In this document: one piece after another, positions 1 to 8,097 of the stretch
Layout: each line of letters opens with the position of its first letter
Numbering within the stretch: the stretch's first letter is position 1
Assembly (NCBI GenBank): GCA_903945375.1
Contig: CAJAVP010000077.1
Span: 1 to 41,945 of the forward strand
Reading direction: 5' to 3'
From: an uncultured Methylococcaceae bacterium
GTDB lineage: Bacteria > Pseudomonadota > Gammaproteobacteria > Methylococcales > Methylomonadaceae
DNA: 41,945 nucleotides
Made by a program: the position numbers and the translations under genes
The notes under the pieces: generated by a model
The model's input: the letters and a program-made list of their open reading frames with translations, nothing else
Database searches by the model: none
Told to the model about the DNA's origin: nothing

Positions 1-177
1 CGTAAGCTCAACCGTGCCTAAGCCGGCTGAAAAATGCCCGCCGGAGATACTCACCGATTGGGTTAAAAATTCGCGTAGTTCTTTGGCGAGAGGTTTTAAT
101 AGTTCTTTGGGTAGTTTACGGACATCAGCGGGACTGTCGATGTCATTAAGCAGAGGGTAGTTGATTGAATAGGTCAT
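1..177 (-). CDS. dxs: 1-deoxy-D-xylulose-5-phosphate synthase, N-terminal part (cut by window edge)
   Basis: Thiamine-diphosphate enzyme that condenses pyruvate and glyceraldehyde 3-phosphate in the first step of the MEP isoprenoid pathway. Only the first 59 codons are present. The ATG is at 177-175 and the frame stays open to base 1. The translated start carries the family pattern: YPLLNDIDSPADVRKLP, then a LAKELREFL segment, then SGGHFSAGLGTVELT, which matches the conserved N-terminus of Dxs around its SGGH motif. The ATG lies only 2 nt after the copD stop, so dxs is probably the last or a late gene of the hopanoid operon. There it would feed farnesyl diphosphate to the squalene synthase at the operon's other end. 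Identification rests on the N-terminus only, but that region is distinctive. Confidence 0.88.
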   Translation of the reverse strand, partial: MTYSINYPLLNDIDSPADVRKLPKELLKPLAKELREFLTQSVSISGGHFSAGLGTVELT

Positions 178-179
178 AA

Positions 180-1847
180 TTAATAGAGTGGTTCGCGGTA
201 GAACACTAAAATTAGCCCTATCTGAAATAGAGCCGCCACAGAAACAAAGCCAGCGATATTTTTGCCTGGCTTATCCAGTTTTAATTCTAGCCAGCGTCCG
301 CAAGCCAGTATCAAGGAAAAAACACCCATTAGGGTATGACCCACTTGAATTAAAAAGGCACTTTTCGCTTGAAAGCCCACATGGGAATGGGTTAGTAACA
401 TCAAGCCACCAAAAGCCGCAAGTATCGGGAAAAAATAAGGTAACTGACTGTTTTGATAACGCGGTAGTCTGGCAAACAATTCAATCAGACCTAAGACAAA
501 AACCAATAAGGTCGCGATACGATGTTGCAATACCTCGCCATTATTAAATGTGCTTTCCCAGAAACCAATCGGCCCTAATGGCCAAGTTTCCGCATCACTA
601 CGGAAAAACAGAAATATGCCCAGCAGCACAAAGCCAATCGGCCAGTAGCGAGGCAAGTAAGCGATATAACGATCAAAGGCGGAAAATGCCGATGGCAAGC
701 GTTTGATATACGAAAGCATGGCAAAAAAGCTCATCGTGGTCAGGAAAATACCTGCGATATTATGGTTGTAATCTGACCAGGCGGTTGCCGCTTCTGACGG
801 CACTTGCCCAATAATGGCGACTCGACCCGCTTCACCGGCAATGAGTGCTTGATGGCTGGGCGAGGCTATTCTAGGTATTCTAGGGCTGAACATATCCAGC
901 ACTTCTTGCCAGCTTGCTGTTAAGTTGGGAATATCGATAGCAGGGGGTTGTGAGGCGAGGCTCGCTGCCGTAAACAATAAGGTAATTAACACAAAGGCTT
1001 CAGCTTCGATGTAATAGGGTACGCGGTAATTGAGCGCATGGTTATTACGACTGACCCAATAGTGGGCTACTGTCGTTTTATTGAGCCACGCCAGACTTAA
1101 TGCCAAGCCTAGCAAAATAATCTTAACCATTAATAAATTGCCGTATCCTGTACCAATAAAGCCATTCCACGTATCGATGTATTGCAATGCCATTGGTATA
1201 CCGGTTATCAGGATAACGCTAACACTAGCCGTGCCAAACCAAGAAAAGCGTTTCAGGAGCATAGGCCATAACTCACGTGGGACTTGTTTTTTGCTACGCA
1301 TTAACCAGATATTGACGAGATGAAACACGCCGCCAATCCATGCGGCGGCGGCTAACTGATGAATGACGGTTAATCCCATTAATAAGTAGGGATTATCAAA
1401 ACGACCGGCTGCATGAACTAGCCAGGCGCCTGCAAGAATCATGGGTAAGGCGAGTATGGCTGCGGTTTGCCAATAACTTTTTGAATAAGGATTTTTACTG
1501 AGTGTCTTGTAACAATAGCCGGCTAATACGAACGTAAGCGAGGCGCGGATAATGCCGCCGATAAACTGTGTCGTTTCTGCAAATTCTGGAAATGGCCATT
1601 TATCTAAAACGACCGTCATTAACCAAACTTTTAGAATTATTTTAAATAATTGCGTACCTGCTAACGCAAAGCTTCCCAGCCATAAAAGTTTAACGGTTCT
1701 TTCTAGTAATTGGGGGGTATAACCCGCTTCATGCTGCCAAGGGCGCAAAACACATAAGCCCCAAAATAAACTACCGACGGCAAAACAAAAACAAATCAGT
1801 GAAAACCCGCCGATTAAAGAGTCAAGAAAATCAGCAATACCTGCCAT
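180..1847 (-). CDS. copD: CopD-family copper-transport membrane protein
   Basis: A 555-residue polytopic inner-membrane protein with about a dozen hydrophobic segments along its length. The central part carries a CopD-like pattern: a helix with IHQLAAAAWIGGVFHL, then a KRFSWFGTASV segment and an ITGIPMAL helix. CopD proteins act with periplasmic CopC in copper uptake or tolerance. Here copC lies directly upstream, 11 nt away, which supports the call. The protein is longer than a bare CopD domain because extra membrane helices follow residue 350. These include histidines in HSHVGFQ and GHTLMG that could bind metal; that is inference. It is followed 2 nt later by dxs. In a methanotroph, copper supply matters for particulate methane monooxygenase, but no methane-oxidation gene is in this window. 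Confidence 0.78.
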   Translation of the reverse strand: MAGIADFLDSLIGGFSLICFCFAVGSLFWGLCVLRPWQHEAGYTPQLLERTVKLLWLGSFALAGTQLFKIILKVWLMTVVLDKWPFPEFAETTQFIGGIIRASLTFVLAGYCYKTLSKNPYSKSYWQTAAILALPMILAGAWLVHAAGRFDNPYLLMGLTVIHQLAAAAWIGGVFHLVNIWLMRSKKQVPRELWPMLLKRFSWFGTASVSVILITGIPMALQYIDTWNGFIGTGYGNLLMVKIILLGLALSLAWLNKTTVAHYWVSRNNHALNYRVPYYIEAEAFVLITLLFTAASLASQPPAIDIPNLTASWQEVLDMFSPRIPRIASPSHQALIAGEAGRVAIIGQVPSEAATAWSDYNHNIAGIFLTTMSFFAMLSYIKRLPSAFSAFDRYIAYLPRYWPIGFVLLGIFLFFRSDAETWPLGPIGFWESTFNNGEVLQHRIATLLVFVLGLIELFARLPRYQNSQLPYFFPILAAFGGLMLLTHSHVGFQAKSAFLIQVGHTLMGVFSLILACGRWLELKLDKPGKNIAGFVSVAALFQIGLILVFYREPLY

Positions 1848-1858
1848 AACTTAAAATC

Positions 1859-2212
1859 CTATGGTGCGACTGTAAAATGGATAACGTCTTCGGTTAAATG
1901 CCCATCCGCTGCAAAGACTTTAATTTTTAAGGCGTAATCGCCACTAGGCAAGGCTGGAACAGCCACTAACAGTTGGCCTTGTTTACTGCCTTTGCTAATC
2001 GTTAAGGGGCTGAGTTGATCGCCTTTGCTGACTAAAAATATTTGCGATAACCCCAACTCGATTTTGGAATTAAAATCCAAGCTCACGCTACCGGTTTGTT
2101 CAGCCTTTATCGGCTTAATTTTTAATGAATAGTCTGTGACGACAGCATGAGCATTAAGCAACGGCATGTAGCCGGAAAGCCAAAACAGCATCAAAAGATG
2201 AGTTATTTTCAT
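1859..2212 (-). CDS. copC: CopC-domain periplasmic copper-binding protein
   Basis: A small exported protein of 117 residues. The chosen ATG (2212-2210) is preceded by GGGAG and opens a signal peptide, MKITHLLMLFWLSG up to NAHA. The same frame is open for 34 more codons upstream, but those lie inside the hpnO coding region, so they are not used. The mature protein would start at or near a histidine (HAVVTDYS), as in the CopC family where the N-terminal His binds Cu(II). The C-terminal pattern AADGHLTEDVIHFTV corresponds to the family's conserved ADGH stretch. The stop of hpnO is 1 nt upstream of this ATG, so the two genes are almost certainly cotranscribed. It likely delivers copper to the CopD protein encoded next. 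Confidence 0.82.
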   Translation of the reverse strand: MKITHLLMLFWLSGYMPLLNAHAVVTDYSLKIKPIKAEQTGSVSLDFNSKIELGLSQIFLVSKGDQLSPLTISKGSKQGQLLVAVPALPSGDYALKIKVFAADGHLTEDVIHFTVAP

Positions 2213-2213
2213 A

Positions 2214-3605
2214 TCAGCTCCCTTTTTTACTTTTAAGGGCATGGCTAGCCAAGTTTTTACCCAGCTCCCAGATAGAGCCCGGTACGTGATGGGTATCCGC
2301 AATGGCTTTGTCAAACGCGCTGATAATATGGTCGCAATCTTTGCGATTTAAATTAAGTGGCGGAAGCAGTTTAACGACATTCATGCCGTGTCCTGCAACT
2401 TGCGTCAAAATATGATGCTCTTTAAAGAGTGGTATGGTAATCATTTGGCAAAATAAGCCCTTGTTAGCCGCTTCTAGCATCGCCCAAGCGGCTTTTAGGG
2501 TAAGGCTTTTAGGTTGTTTAAATTCGATGGCGATCATCATGCCTTTACCTCGCGCCTCTTTGAGAAATTCGTATTGGCTGGACATGGCATTCAAACGATG
2601 AATGAGGTCATTTCCTAAAAGGGCACTATTTTCAACCAGTTTTTCTTCTGTCATAACATGCAGTGTCGCCAAACCCGCAGCCATTGCCATATTGTTTTTC
2701 GCAAAGGTTGAACCATGTACAACCGCTCGATCCATGCGGTTATAAACAGTGTCCATGATTTTTTGGGTCATCGCTACGCCACCAACCGGTACAAATCCAC
2801 CAGACAAGGCTTTTGCCATGCAAATCATGTCAGGTTTTACATCCCAGTGTTCAATAGCCCAGAATTTGCCCGTGCGCCCTAAACCAGTCTGAACTTCATC
2901 TGCGACCAAGAGTGTTCCCGTTTTTTTACATAATCGTTCGACTTCCTGAAAATAGTGTTCATCAGGAAGGTTAACGCCTTTGCCTTGGATGGGTTCAACA
3001 ATAAACGCGGCAACATCGTTTTGGCTTAACGCCGCTTCTAGTGCCGATAAGTCATTAAACGGGACAGCACTACAACCTGGCAGCAATGGTCCGAAACCTT
3101 CACGGAAAATAGTTTCGCCATTTAAGGAGAGTGAGCCTAAAGTCAAACCGTGGTAGCCATGTTCACAAAAAACGATTTTTTCGCGTTGGGTCGTGTAGCG
3201 TGCAAATTTAATGGCGGCTTCTACGGCTTCCGTACCGGAGTTGCAAAAAAACATTTTGTTGAGATTATCAGGGGTCGTTTTTAATAATTCTTGTGCCAAT
3301 AAACCACTGAGTACCGACACGTCCAATTGCACTAAATTGGGCAATTCTAGGGTTAAGGTCTCTTTTAGGGCGTTGATAACTGTCGGGTGATTGCGACCAA
3401 TTGCAAACACACCAAAGCCGCTCAGTAAGTCCAGATATTCTGTCCCCTCTTGGTCGTACAAATATTGACCAACCGCTTTTTGATAATGGCGGTCGTATCC
3501 GATGGTTTTCAGCACTCTAACCATCTGATTGTTTAGAAATTGCTCGTGAAGATCGAATTTGTCAGTGCTATGTTGGGCAAAAAGTTCAGCTATGCTAAAA
3601 GTCAT
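2214..3605 (-). CDS. hpnO: Hopanoid-associated PLP aminotransferase (aminobacteriohopanetriol formation)
   Basis: A 463-residue class III (ornithine/acetylornithine-type) aminotransferase. Visible family features, in order, are NSGTEAVEAAIKFAR (phosphate-binding loop), CEHGYHGLTLGS, the cofactor Asp in VADEVQTGLGRTGKF, and the Schiff-base Lys in CMAKALSGGFVPVGG. The general fold would fit many aminotransferases. The assignment to HpnO, which aminates ribosylhopane to give 35-aminobacteriohopane polyols, rests on the position between hpnG and the end of the shc operon and on a long N-terminal extension ahead of the core. Methylococcales are known for aminohopanoids. The start ATG is 57 nt after the hpnG stop. 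Confidence 0.85.
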   Translation of the reverse strand: MTFSIAELFAQHSTDKFDLHEQFLNNQMVRVLKTIGYDRHYQKAVGQYLYDQEGTEYLDLLSGFGVFAIGRNHPTVINALKETLTLELPNLVQLDVSVLSGLLAQELLKTTPDNLNKMFFCNSGTEAVEAAIKFARYTTQREKIVFCEHGYHGLTLGSLSLNGETIFREGFGPLLPGCSAVPFNDLSALEAALSQNDVAAFIVEPIQGKGVNLPDEHYFQEVERLCKKTGTLLVADEVQTGLGRTGKFWAIEHWDVKPDMICMAKALSGGFVPVGGVAMTQKIMDTVYNRMDRAVVHGSTFAKNNMAMAAGLATLHVMTEEKLVENSALLGNDLIHRLNAMSSQYEFLKEARGKGMMIAIEFKQPKSLTLKAAWAMLEAANKGLFCQMITIPLFKEHHILTQVAGHGMNVVKLLPPLNLNRKDCDHIISAFDKAIADTHHVPGSIWELGKNLASHALKSKKGS

Positions 3606-3662
3606 GTACGTTACTAATTGGAGGTAGAGTTGTGGGTTTTGGAATAGCTAGAATGCTAAGTG

Positions 3663-4379
3663 TTATTGTTGAAACTGTGTTAAACCACTAAGGTCTTTGG
3701 CTACTCGCCTTAAGGTTGATTTGGCCGCATTAAAATACCTCCCTAAGCGAATGAGTCTAGGTAATTCACTGGGATGTAGAGCCAGAAATAATAATAACCG
3801 GCTTAAAATAATATCGCCTTCGGCATTCGCCGCATAGGCAATAGCTCTGGGTAAATCCATCTCAACGGGGTCTACGATGGCGCGGACACTGAGAAATGGC
3901 AATTTCTTTTGATGGGCCGCTTTCGCGACGGCAATGCTTTCCATGTCCAAGGCAATAGCTTCGGTAATTAAATGTAAATGCTGCTTTTCATAGCTAGACG
4001 AGATGATATTGGCGCTTTCTGTTAAACAACCGGTGTGCAGCACAATGGCGGGGTCTGCGGATAAGGTTTTTTTCGCGAACTCAAACCATTGCTCATTAAT
4101 GGTTATTTCTAAATCATTGACATCAATTAAACGATCTGCAATGACTAAATCACCGGATTTAATCGCAGGTGCTAAAGCGGCGGCGCACCCCCAGCTAATT
4201 AATTGGCTGGCGCCTTTATTGATTAACAATTCCGCTGCTTTTGCCGCGTTGTCTGCACCTACTCCGGAATAAACGACGAGCAATTTATCCGCGATGAAAA
4301 CGCAATGCCCTTTATCGATGCGTTTTGAGGTCAGGCTTGCAAGCTCCTCAGGTAGGGCGACAACAATACCGGTAATCAC
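3663..4379 (-). CDS. hpnG: Hopanoid-associated nucleoside phosphorylase (adenosylhopane to ribosylhopane)
   Basis: A 238-residue member of the MTA/SAH nucleosidase and purine phosphorylase superfamily. It starts MITGIVVALPEELASL and has the family's glycine-rich loop (YSGVGADNAAKAAELL) and the ligand motif LDMESIAVAKAA around residue 145. HpnG proteins remove adenine from adenosylhopane, the product of HpnH, giving ribosylhopane. The start codon overlaps the shc stop by 4 nt (ATGA), so translation is probably coupled to shc. No sign of damage is seen. Confidence 0.88.
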   Translation of the reverse strand: MITGIVVALPEELASLTSKRIDKGHCVFIADKLLVVYSGVGADNAAKAAELLINKGASQLISWGCAAALAPAIKSGDLVIADRLIDVNDLEITINEQWFEFAKKTLSADPAIVLHTGCLTESANIISSSYEKQHLHLITEAIALDMESIAVAKAAHQKKLPFLSVRAIVDPVEMDLPRAIAYAANAEGDIILSRLLLFLALHPSELPRLIRLGRYFNAAKSTLRRVAKDLSGLTQFQQ

Positions 4380-6385
4380 TTTTTATCGCCAATAATGTCA
4401 GATGTGTGTGGCGCAGCATGACGGCTGTTTAGCTCGTTGCGGTATCTGGCCAATGCCCATAGCGGAAAAAATTTATCATAGCCATGATATTTAAGATAAA
4501 AAACTTTTGGAAAGCCCGGGGCCGTAAAACATTTGTCATGCCAAACGCCATCGGCCTGCTGGTGCTTTAAGATAAAATCTATGCCGGCTTTGACTTCTGG
4601 GCTATGTACTTCACCCGCTGCAATCAGTCCTAAAACCGCCCATGCGGTTTGGAATGCCGTGCTAAAACGGTATTTGCCACTATAACTGATGTCATGATAG
4701 CTATAATTATCTTCACCCCAACCACCATCTGGACGTTGTACGCTTTTCAGCCATTGGGCGGCTTTCGTAAACAACGGATCCGCTTTTGGGATATGTGTCT
4801 GTTCTAAACCCAATAAAACCGACCACGTACCATAGACATAATTGGTGCCCCAGCGACCAAACCAAGAGCCATCGGCTTCTTGTTCACTACGTAAATACTG
4901 AATCGTGCGTTCAAGAGCCGGCAAATATTCCTCGTGATCTTTCGCTACTCGCGCCATTAGCATGGCACAACGCGCACTGACATCGGCGGTTGGCGGATCT
5001 AATAAGGCACCGTGATCGGCAAATGGAATTTCATTTAGATAATAGGAGGTATTATCCACATCAAATGCGCCATAGCCGCCATTTTGCGATTGCATACCTT
5101 CAATCCAACGGGTCGCAAGATGAATGGATTCATCTAATTCACTGTGCTCTGCTTGTGCTAAAGCAAACGCGACGACGGCAGTATCATCGACATCAGGATA
5201 ATGCGGGTTGTTAAATTGGAAGGCCCAGCCTCCGCCAGTTAGGTCGGGTTTGCTAATCCGCCAGTCACCGGGTTCATCCTTAAGTTGTTTACTTAACAAC
5301 CAGTTGTAAGCGTGTTTTAGACGACTTTGAAGTCCCTCTTGCGTGTTATTTTTATCCACTTCTTGCAGGGCTAAAGCCACTAAGCCGGTATCCCAAATCG
5401 GCGACAAACACGGCTGGCAATACGCATCGTTGTCGTTAATAACCAATAAATTATCAATGGCTTTACGCGCGGTAACGACTAATTCGTGGTCTTTGGCATA
5501 GCCTAACAAGAGTAACGATTCATAGGCGTTAACCATTGCAGGAAAAATTGCGCCTAAGCCATCTTCGCCATTAAGCCTTTCGATGACCCAATTTTTTGCT
5601 TTTTCAATGGCTAATTGATGTAAGCGTTTTGGAATGAGTGGTCGCGTGGCACGACCTAATTGATCCAAGCCTAAAAACAGTTTGTTCAGCAGTGTGCGCT
5701 CAGGAAAATAATGCTTTTCTTGATCAGGATGCGTGATGAACAATTCTAAAATACCTATTTTATTTGGATTTTTAGCGGTCGCTTGTAAGGTACACAATAT
5801 AAACAACGGTACCATTACCGCTCTTGACCAATAGGACACCTTGTCTAAATGGAATGGAAACCATTTTGGGAACAACATGATTTCAACCGGAATATAAGGT
5901 ACACCGCGCCAAGGCAATTGTTCAAACATGGCTAATGCAATGCGCGTAAAGACGTTGGCTTTAGCCGCTCCGCCTTGGCTTAAAATATAATTTTTTAGCC
6001 GTACCATATGTGCTGCATCCACGCTATCGCCGGCCATTTTTAATGCGTAATACACTTTCACGCTACAACTGATATCCCCTTTGCCACCCGTAAATAAGGG
6101 GTAACTACCATCTTCAGATTGACGCGCACGTAAATAATTTGCCATCTTTGCTTGCAACACTAGATCGATTTCACCTAGGTAGTGCATCATCATGATGTAT
6201 TCTGAAGGAATGGTGCAGTCGGCTTCTAATTCAAACACCCAAAAGCCTTGTTTATCTTGCAAGCTCAAGAGTTTATTCTTGGCTTGATCAATCGCCTTGT
6301 CTATATTGAGAGCATTGGAATGAATCGCTGCAGAAGAGCTTGGCGAGTGGTTGTTGCTAATTCGGTTAGTGGCATCGGTAAACAT
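4376..6385 (-). CDS. shc: Squalene-hopene cyclase
   Basis: A 669-residue class II triterpene cyclase that turns squalene into hopene and diplopterol at the membrane. The protonating acid motif DVDDTA is at residues 398-403. Several QW-type repeats are visible, for example QDKQGFWVFELE near the N-terminus, EQEADGSWFGRWG, SVQRPDGGWGED and HQQADGVWHD toward the C-terminus. The length is typical of bacterial SHC (about 630-720). The region with the motif DNTSYYLNEIPFADHGALLD also matches the family. It starts 9 nt after the squalene synthase stop and overlaps hpnG by 4 nt, so substrate formation and cyclisation are transcribed together. Confidence 0.96.
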   Translation of the reverse strand: MFTDATNRISNNHSPSSSAAIHSNALNIDKAIDQAKNKLLSLQDKQGFWVFELEADCTIPSEYIMMMHYLGEIDLVLQAKMANYLRARQSEDGSYPLFTGGKGDISCSVKVYYALKMAGDSVDAAHMVRLKNYILSQGGAAKANVFTRIALAMFEQLPWRGVPYIPVEIMLFPKWFPFHLDKVSYWSRAVMVPLFILCTLQATAKNPNKIGILELFITHPDQEKHYFPERTLLNKLFLGLDQLGRATRPLIPKRLHQLAIEKAKNWVIERLNGEDGLGAIFPAMVNAYESLLLLGYAKDHELVVTARKAIDNLLVINDNDAYCQPCLSPIWDTGLVALALQEVDKNNTQEGLQSRLKHAYNWLLSKQLKDEPGDWRISKPDLTGGGWAFQFNNPHYPDVDDTAVVAFALAQAEHSELDESIHLATRWIEGMQSQNGGYGAFDVDNTSYYLNEIPFADHGALLDPPTADVSARCAMLMARVAKDHEEYLPALERTIQYLRSEQEADGSWFGRWGTNYVYGTWSVLLGLEQTHIPKADPLFTKAAQWLKSVQRPDGGWGEDNYSYHDISYSGKYRFSTAFQTAWAVLGLIAAGEVHSPEVKAGIDFILKHQQADGVWHDKCFTAPGFPKVFYLKYHGYDKFFPLWALARYRNELNSRHAAPHTSDIIGDKK

Positions 6386-6394
6386 GGTGCATCC

Positions 6395-7591
6395 TTAAAA
6401 ATCTAAATTGGCTTTTGACGACTGCATACCCGACTGCTTAGGTTGGGCCTTGTCATCTTCATACGGGCTGGCATCAGCGAGAGAAGACGGGGTAATGTCA
6501 GGGACAATGTAGCGGTTTACAGGGTTATACGTCCAATCAGAGCGGGCTAAACCTCTGCTGGATAAATTAAAAAGAAGCTTAAGTATTTTGTCATTGCTGA
6601 CAAATGTGTTAGTCGCCAGAATCGTTAATTTGACCTGGTTTCTGGAAATTTTTACTCGACCGACTTGCTTATGGCGCAGTGATTGCCGGATTTTTTGCAA
6701 GGTCAGAACAGCCATACCCAATGCCCATAGACAAAATTTGCGTATGCCTGTTTCATGCGCAGGTATCAGTAAGGTGTATTGCAAGGCATTCGCTAAGTGC
6801 TGATGGGCGATGCTTATCAGATGCGTCATACCTTGGCGAAACTCTTCTGAATGACCTTGCTGTGTCAGTTGGCTTAAGTCAAAGCCGGTTTCACTAAAAA
6901 TATCTTGTGGTAACCAGCACACACCGCGTTGTGCGTCATCCCAAATATCTTTCAAAATATTGGTCATTTGTAGGCCTTGACCAAATGATATCGACAATTC
7001 CTCCATAGTCTTCTGGTTAGTCGCAATTTCAGATGAATAATGACTAAATAATTTAGTTAGCATTTCACCAACACAACCTGCCACGTAATAGCAATAGCGA
7101 TTCATGTCGGCTAGGGTGGCTAAGCCGAGTTGAAGATTTTGTGCTTGAAAAACGGGCATACCTTCCGCCATTGTTTCGACGCAAGCGGATAAGGCATTGA
7201 TTTGTTCTGGATCAAAGCTGTGTGTGATTTGTACGACACGCGGTAAAACATGGATGAGTGTATGCTCTGCCGCTAAAGTTTGCGCTGATAACAAAGGGGC
7301 TAATTCGACCGCAAAAGGTTCGGCGTTGTCACCCGATTTAACAACTTGAATAAACTCTTCACAAAAGTACAGTTTTTGTCGGGCTGATAAAGAGACTTCA
7401 TCTTCTATCGTGTCAACGATTCGGCACAGTAAATAGGCATTCGCCACTGCACCAAACAGTTTTTCAGGTAATTGCGGAATTGTCAGCGCAAAAGTCCTGG
7501 ACACGCCTTCAAGCAAAGCGGCTTGAAAGTCATCATCTGAAAGCTGATTCAGTGCTTTCGGGTTATCCAAAGAAATGCGAGAGGTGCTCAT
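6395..7591 (-). CDS. sqs: Squalene synthase, eukaryote-like type (farnesyl-diphosphate farnesyltransferase)
   Basis: A 398-residue trans-isoprenyl diphosphate synthase. The first Mg-binding motif is DTIED at residues 60-64, preceded by SRTFALTIPQLPEK; the second is DIWDD at 215-219 within QMTNILKDIWDD. The sequence RYCYYVAGCVGEMLTKLF resembles the Tyr-rich region of squalene synthases, not phytoene synthases. Length and motifs fit the single-enzyme Sqs type known from Methylococcus and eukaryotes, not the HpnC/HpnD pair (about 280-300 residues each, needing HpnE). No hpnC, hpnD or hpnE is seen here, which supports Sqs. No C-terminal membrane anchor is evident; the last 50 residues are polar. 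This is the first gene of the operon; no strong ribosome binding site precedes its ATG. Confidence 0.85.
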   Translation of the reverse strand: MSTSRISLDNPKALNQLSDDDFQAALLEGVSRTFALTIPQLPEKLFGAVANAYLLCRIVDTIEDEVSLSARQKLYFCEEFIQVVKSGDNAEPFAVELAPLLSAQTLAAEHTLIHVLPRVVQITHSFDPEQINALSACVETMAEGMPVFQAQNLQLGLATLADMNRYCYYVAGCVGEMLTKLFSHYSSEIATNQKTMEELSISFGQGLQMTNILKDIWDDAQRGVCWLPQDIFSETGFDLSQLTQQGHSEEFRQGMTHLISIAHQHLANALQYTLLIPAHETGIRKFCLWALGMAVLTLQKIRQSLRHKQVGRVKISRNQVKLTILATNTFVSNDKILKLLFNLSSRGLARSDWTYNPVNRYIVPDITPSSLADASPYEDDKAQPKQSGMQSSKANLDF

Positions 7592-7690
7592 AGTTTTAAA
7601 ATTGACACTTAGGCTACAGTTTTAGTTAGTAAGTATTTATTCGCGCCAAGAGCGGAACGAGCTCATGCGCTAAGACGACTCAGAATTACA

Positions 7691-7723
7691 AACAGACTAC
7701 ATTTAGTGAAATAATAGACTGTT
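7691..7723. promoter_or_regulatory. Inverted repeat over the -10 and start region of the hopanoid promoter (possible operator)
   Basis: AACAGACTA (7691-7699) and TAGACTGTT (7715-7723) are inverted copies matching at 8 of 9 positions, with a 15-nt spacer. The repeat covers the predicted -10 box and transcription start. Position and symmetry suggest a binding site for a dimeric regulator; no regulator gene lies next to it. Confidence 0.35.
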
Positions 7724-7739
7724 TGTTGGTATTTTGCAA
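7711..7739 (-). promoter_or_regulatory. Candidate sigma70 promoter of the hopanoid operon
   Basis: On the minus strand TTGCAA (7739-7734) and TATTAT (7716-7711) are separated by exactly 17 nt, matching the -35 and -10 consensus at 4/6 and 5/6. Transcription would start near 7704, leaving a leader of about 110 nt before the squalene synthase ATG. This is the best promoter-like match on the minus strand in the 506-nt divergent region; it is a prediction by eye. Confidence 0.5.
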
Positions 7740-8084
7740 AGTAATGTTGTTTTATCGCGAATGCCTTGATTGATTAAGGCTGGACTTTTATGTAGAACAA
7801 AAACAGCGGCTTAATATTGCTGTTGTATTTCTGGTAATTATTCAAAATTTAACGCTAGTGAGTTATTTAGTTTAAAACTCTGGAGTCGAGCCTTAAAAGA
7901 TAGTATTCTAGTCATAAGTTGCTAAGCGATTGTATTATATAAAACAGCGCATTAATTTTAACTTTTAGATAAGCGATTGAGCTGATTTGTTAGTTTTTTT
8001 TGGCTGTTGTTTTATTACTACAAGCTTATGATTTTTTTTCTATATATTTCAGGGTAGATTTGTTTTTATCCGTCCATCAATTTT

Positions 8085-8089
8085 GGAGG
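8085..8089 (+). promoter_or_regulatory. hpnH ribosome binding site that decides the start
   Basis: GGAGG lies 8 nt before the GTG at 8098. A TTG at 8083 in the same frame overlaps this Shine-Dalgarno sequence and so cannot be its start. The GTG start yields MGVPLRQQ, the usual beginning of HpnH proteins. Confidence 0.8.
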
Positions 8090-8097
8090 CTTTGCAA

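Larger units (their letters stand above)
7592..8097. other. Divergent intergenic region between sqs and hpnH
   Basis: 506 nt without a convincing gene on either strand. It is strongly AT-rich toward hpnH. It holds the candidate minus-strand promoter and inverted repeat listed separately, a short hairpin (GCCTT/AAGGC at 7763-7780), and the hpnH ribosome binding site. I could not find a well-spaced sigma70 promoter for hpnH. Confidence 0.6.

Noticed and set aside
2213-2314. Longer copC starting 34 codons upstream
   Set aside because: The extension lies within hpnO coding sequence and would hide the signal peptide. The ATG at 2212 has a good ribosome binding site.
8083-8097. TTG start for hpnH
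   Set aside because: It overlaps the GGAGG that serves the GTG at 8098, and the added residues do not match HpnH proteins.
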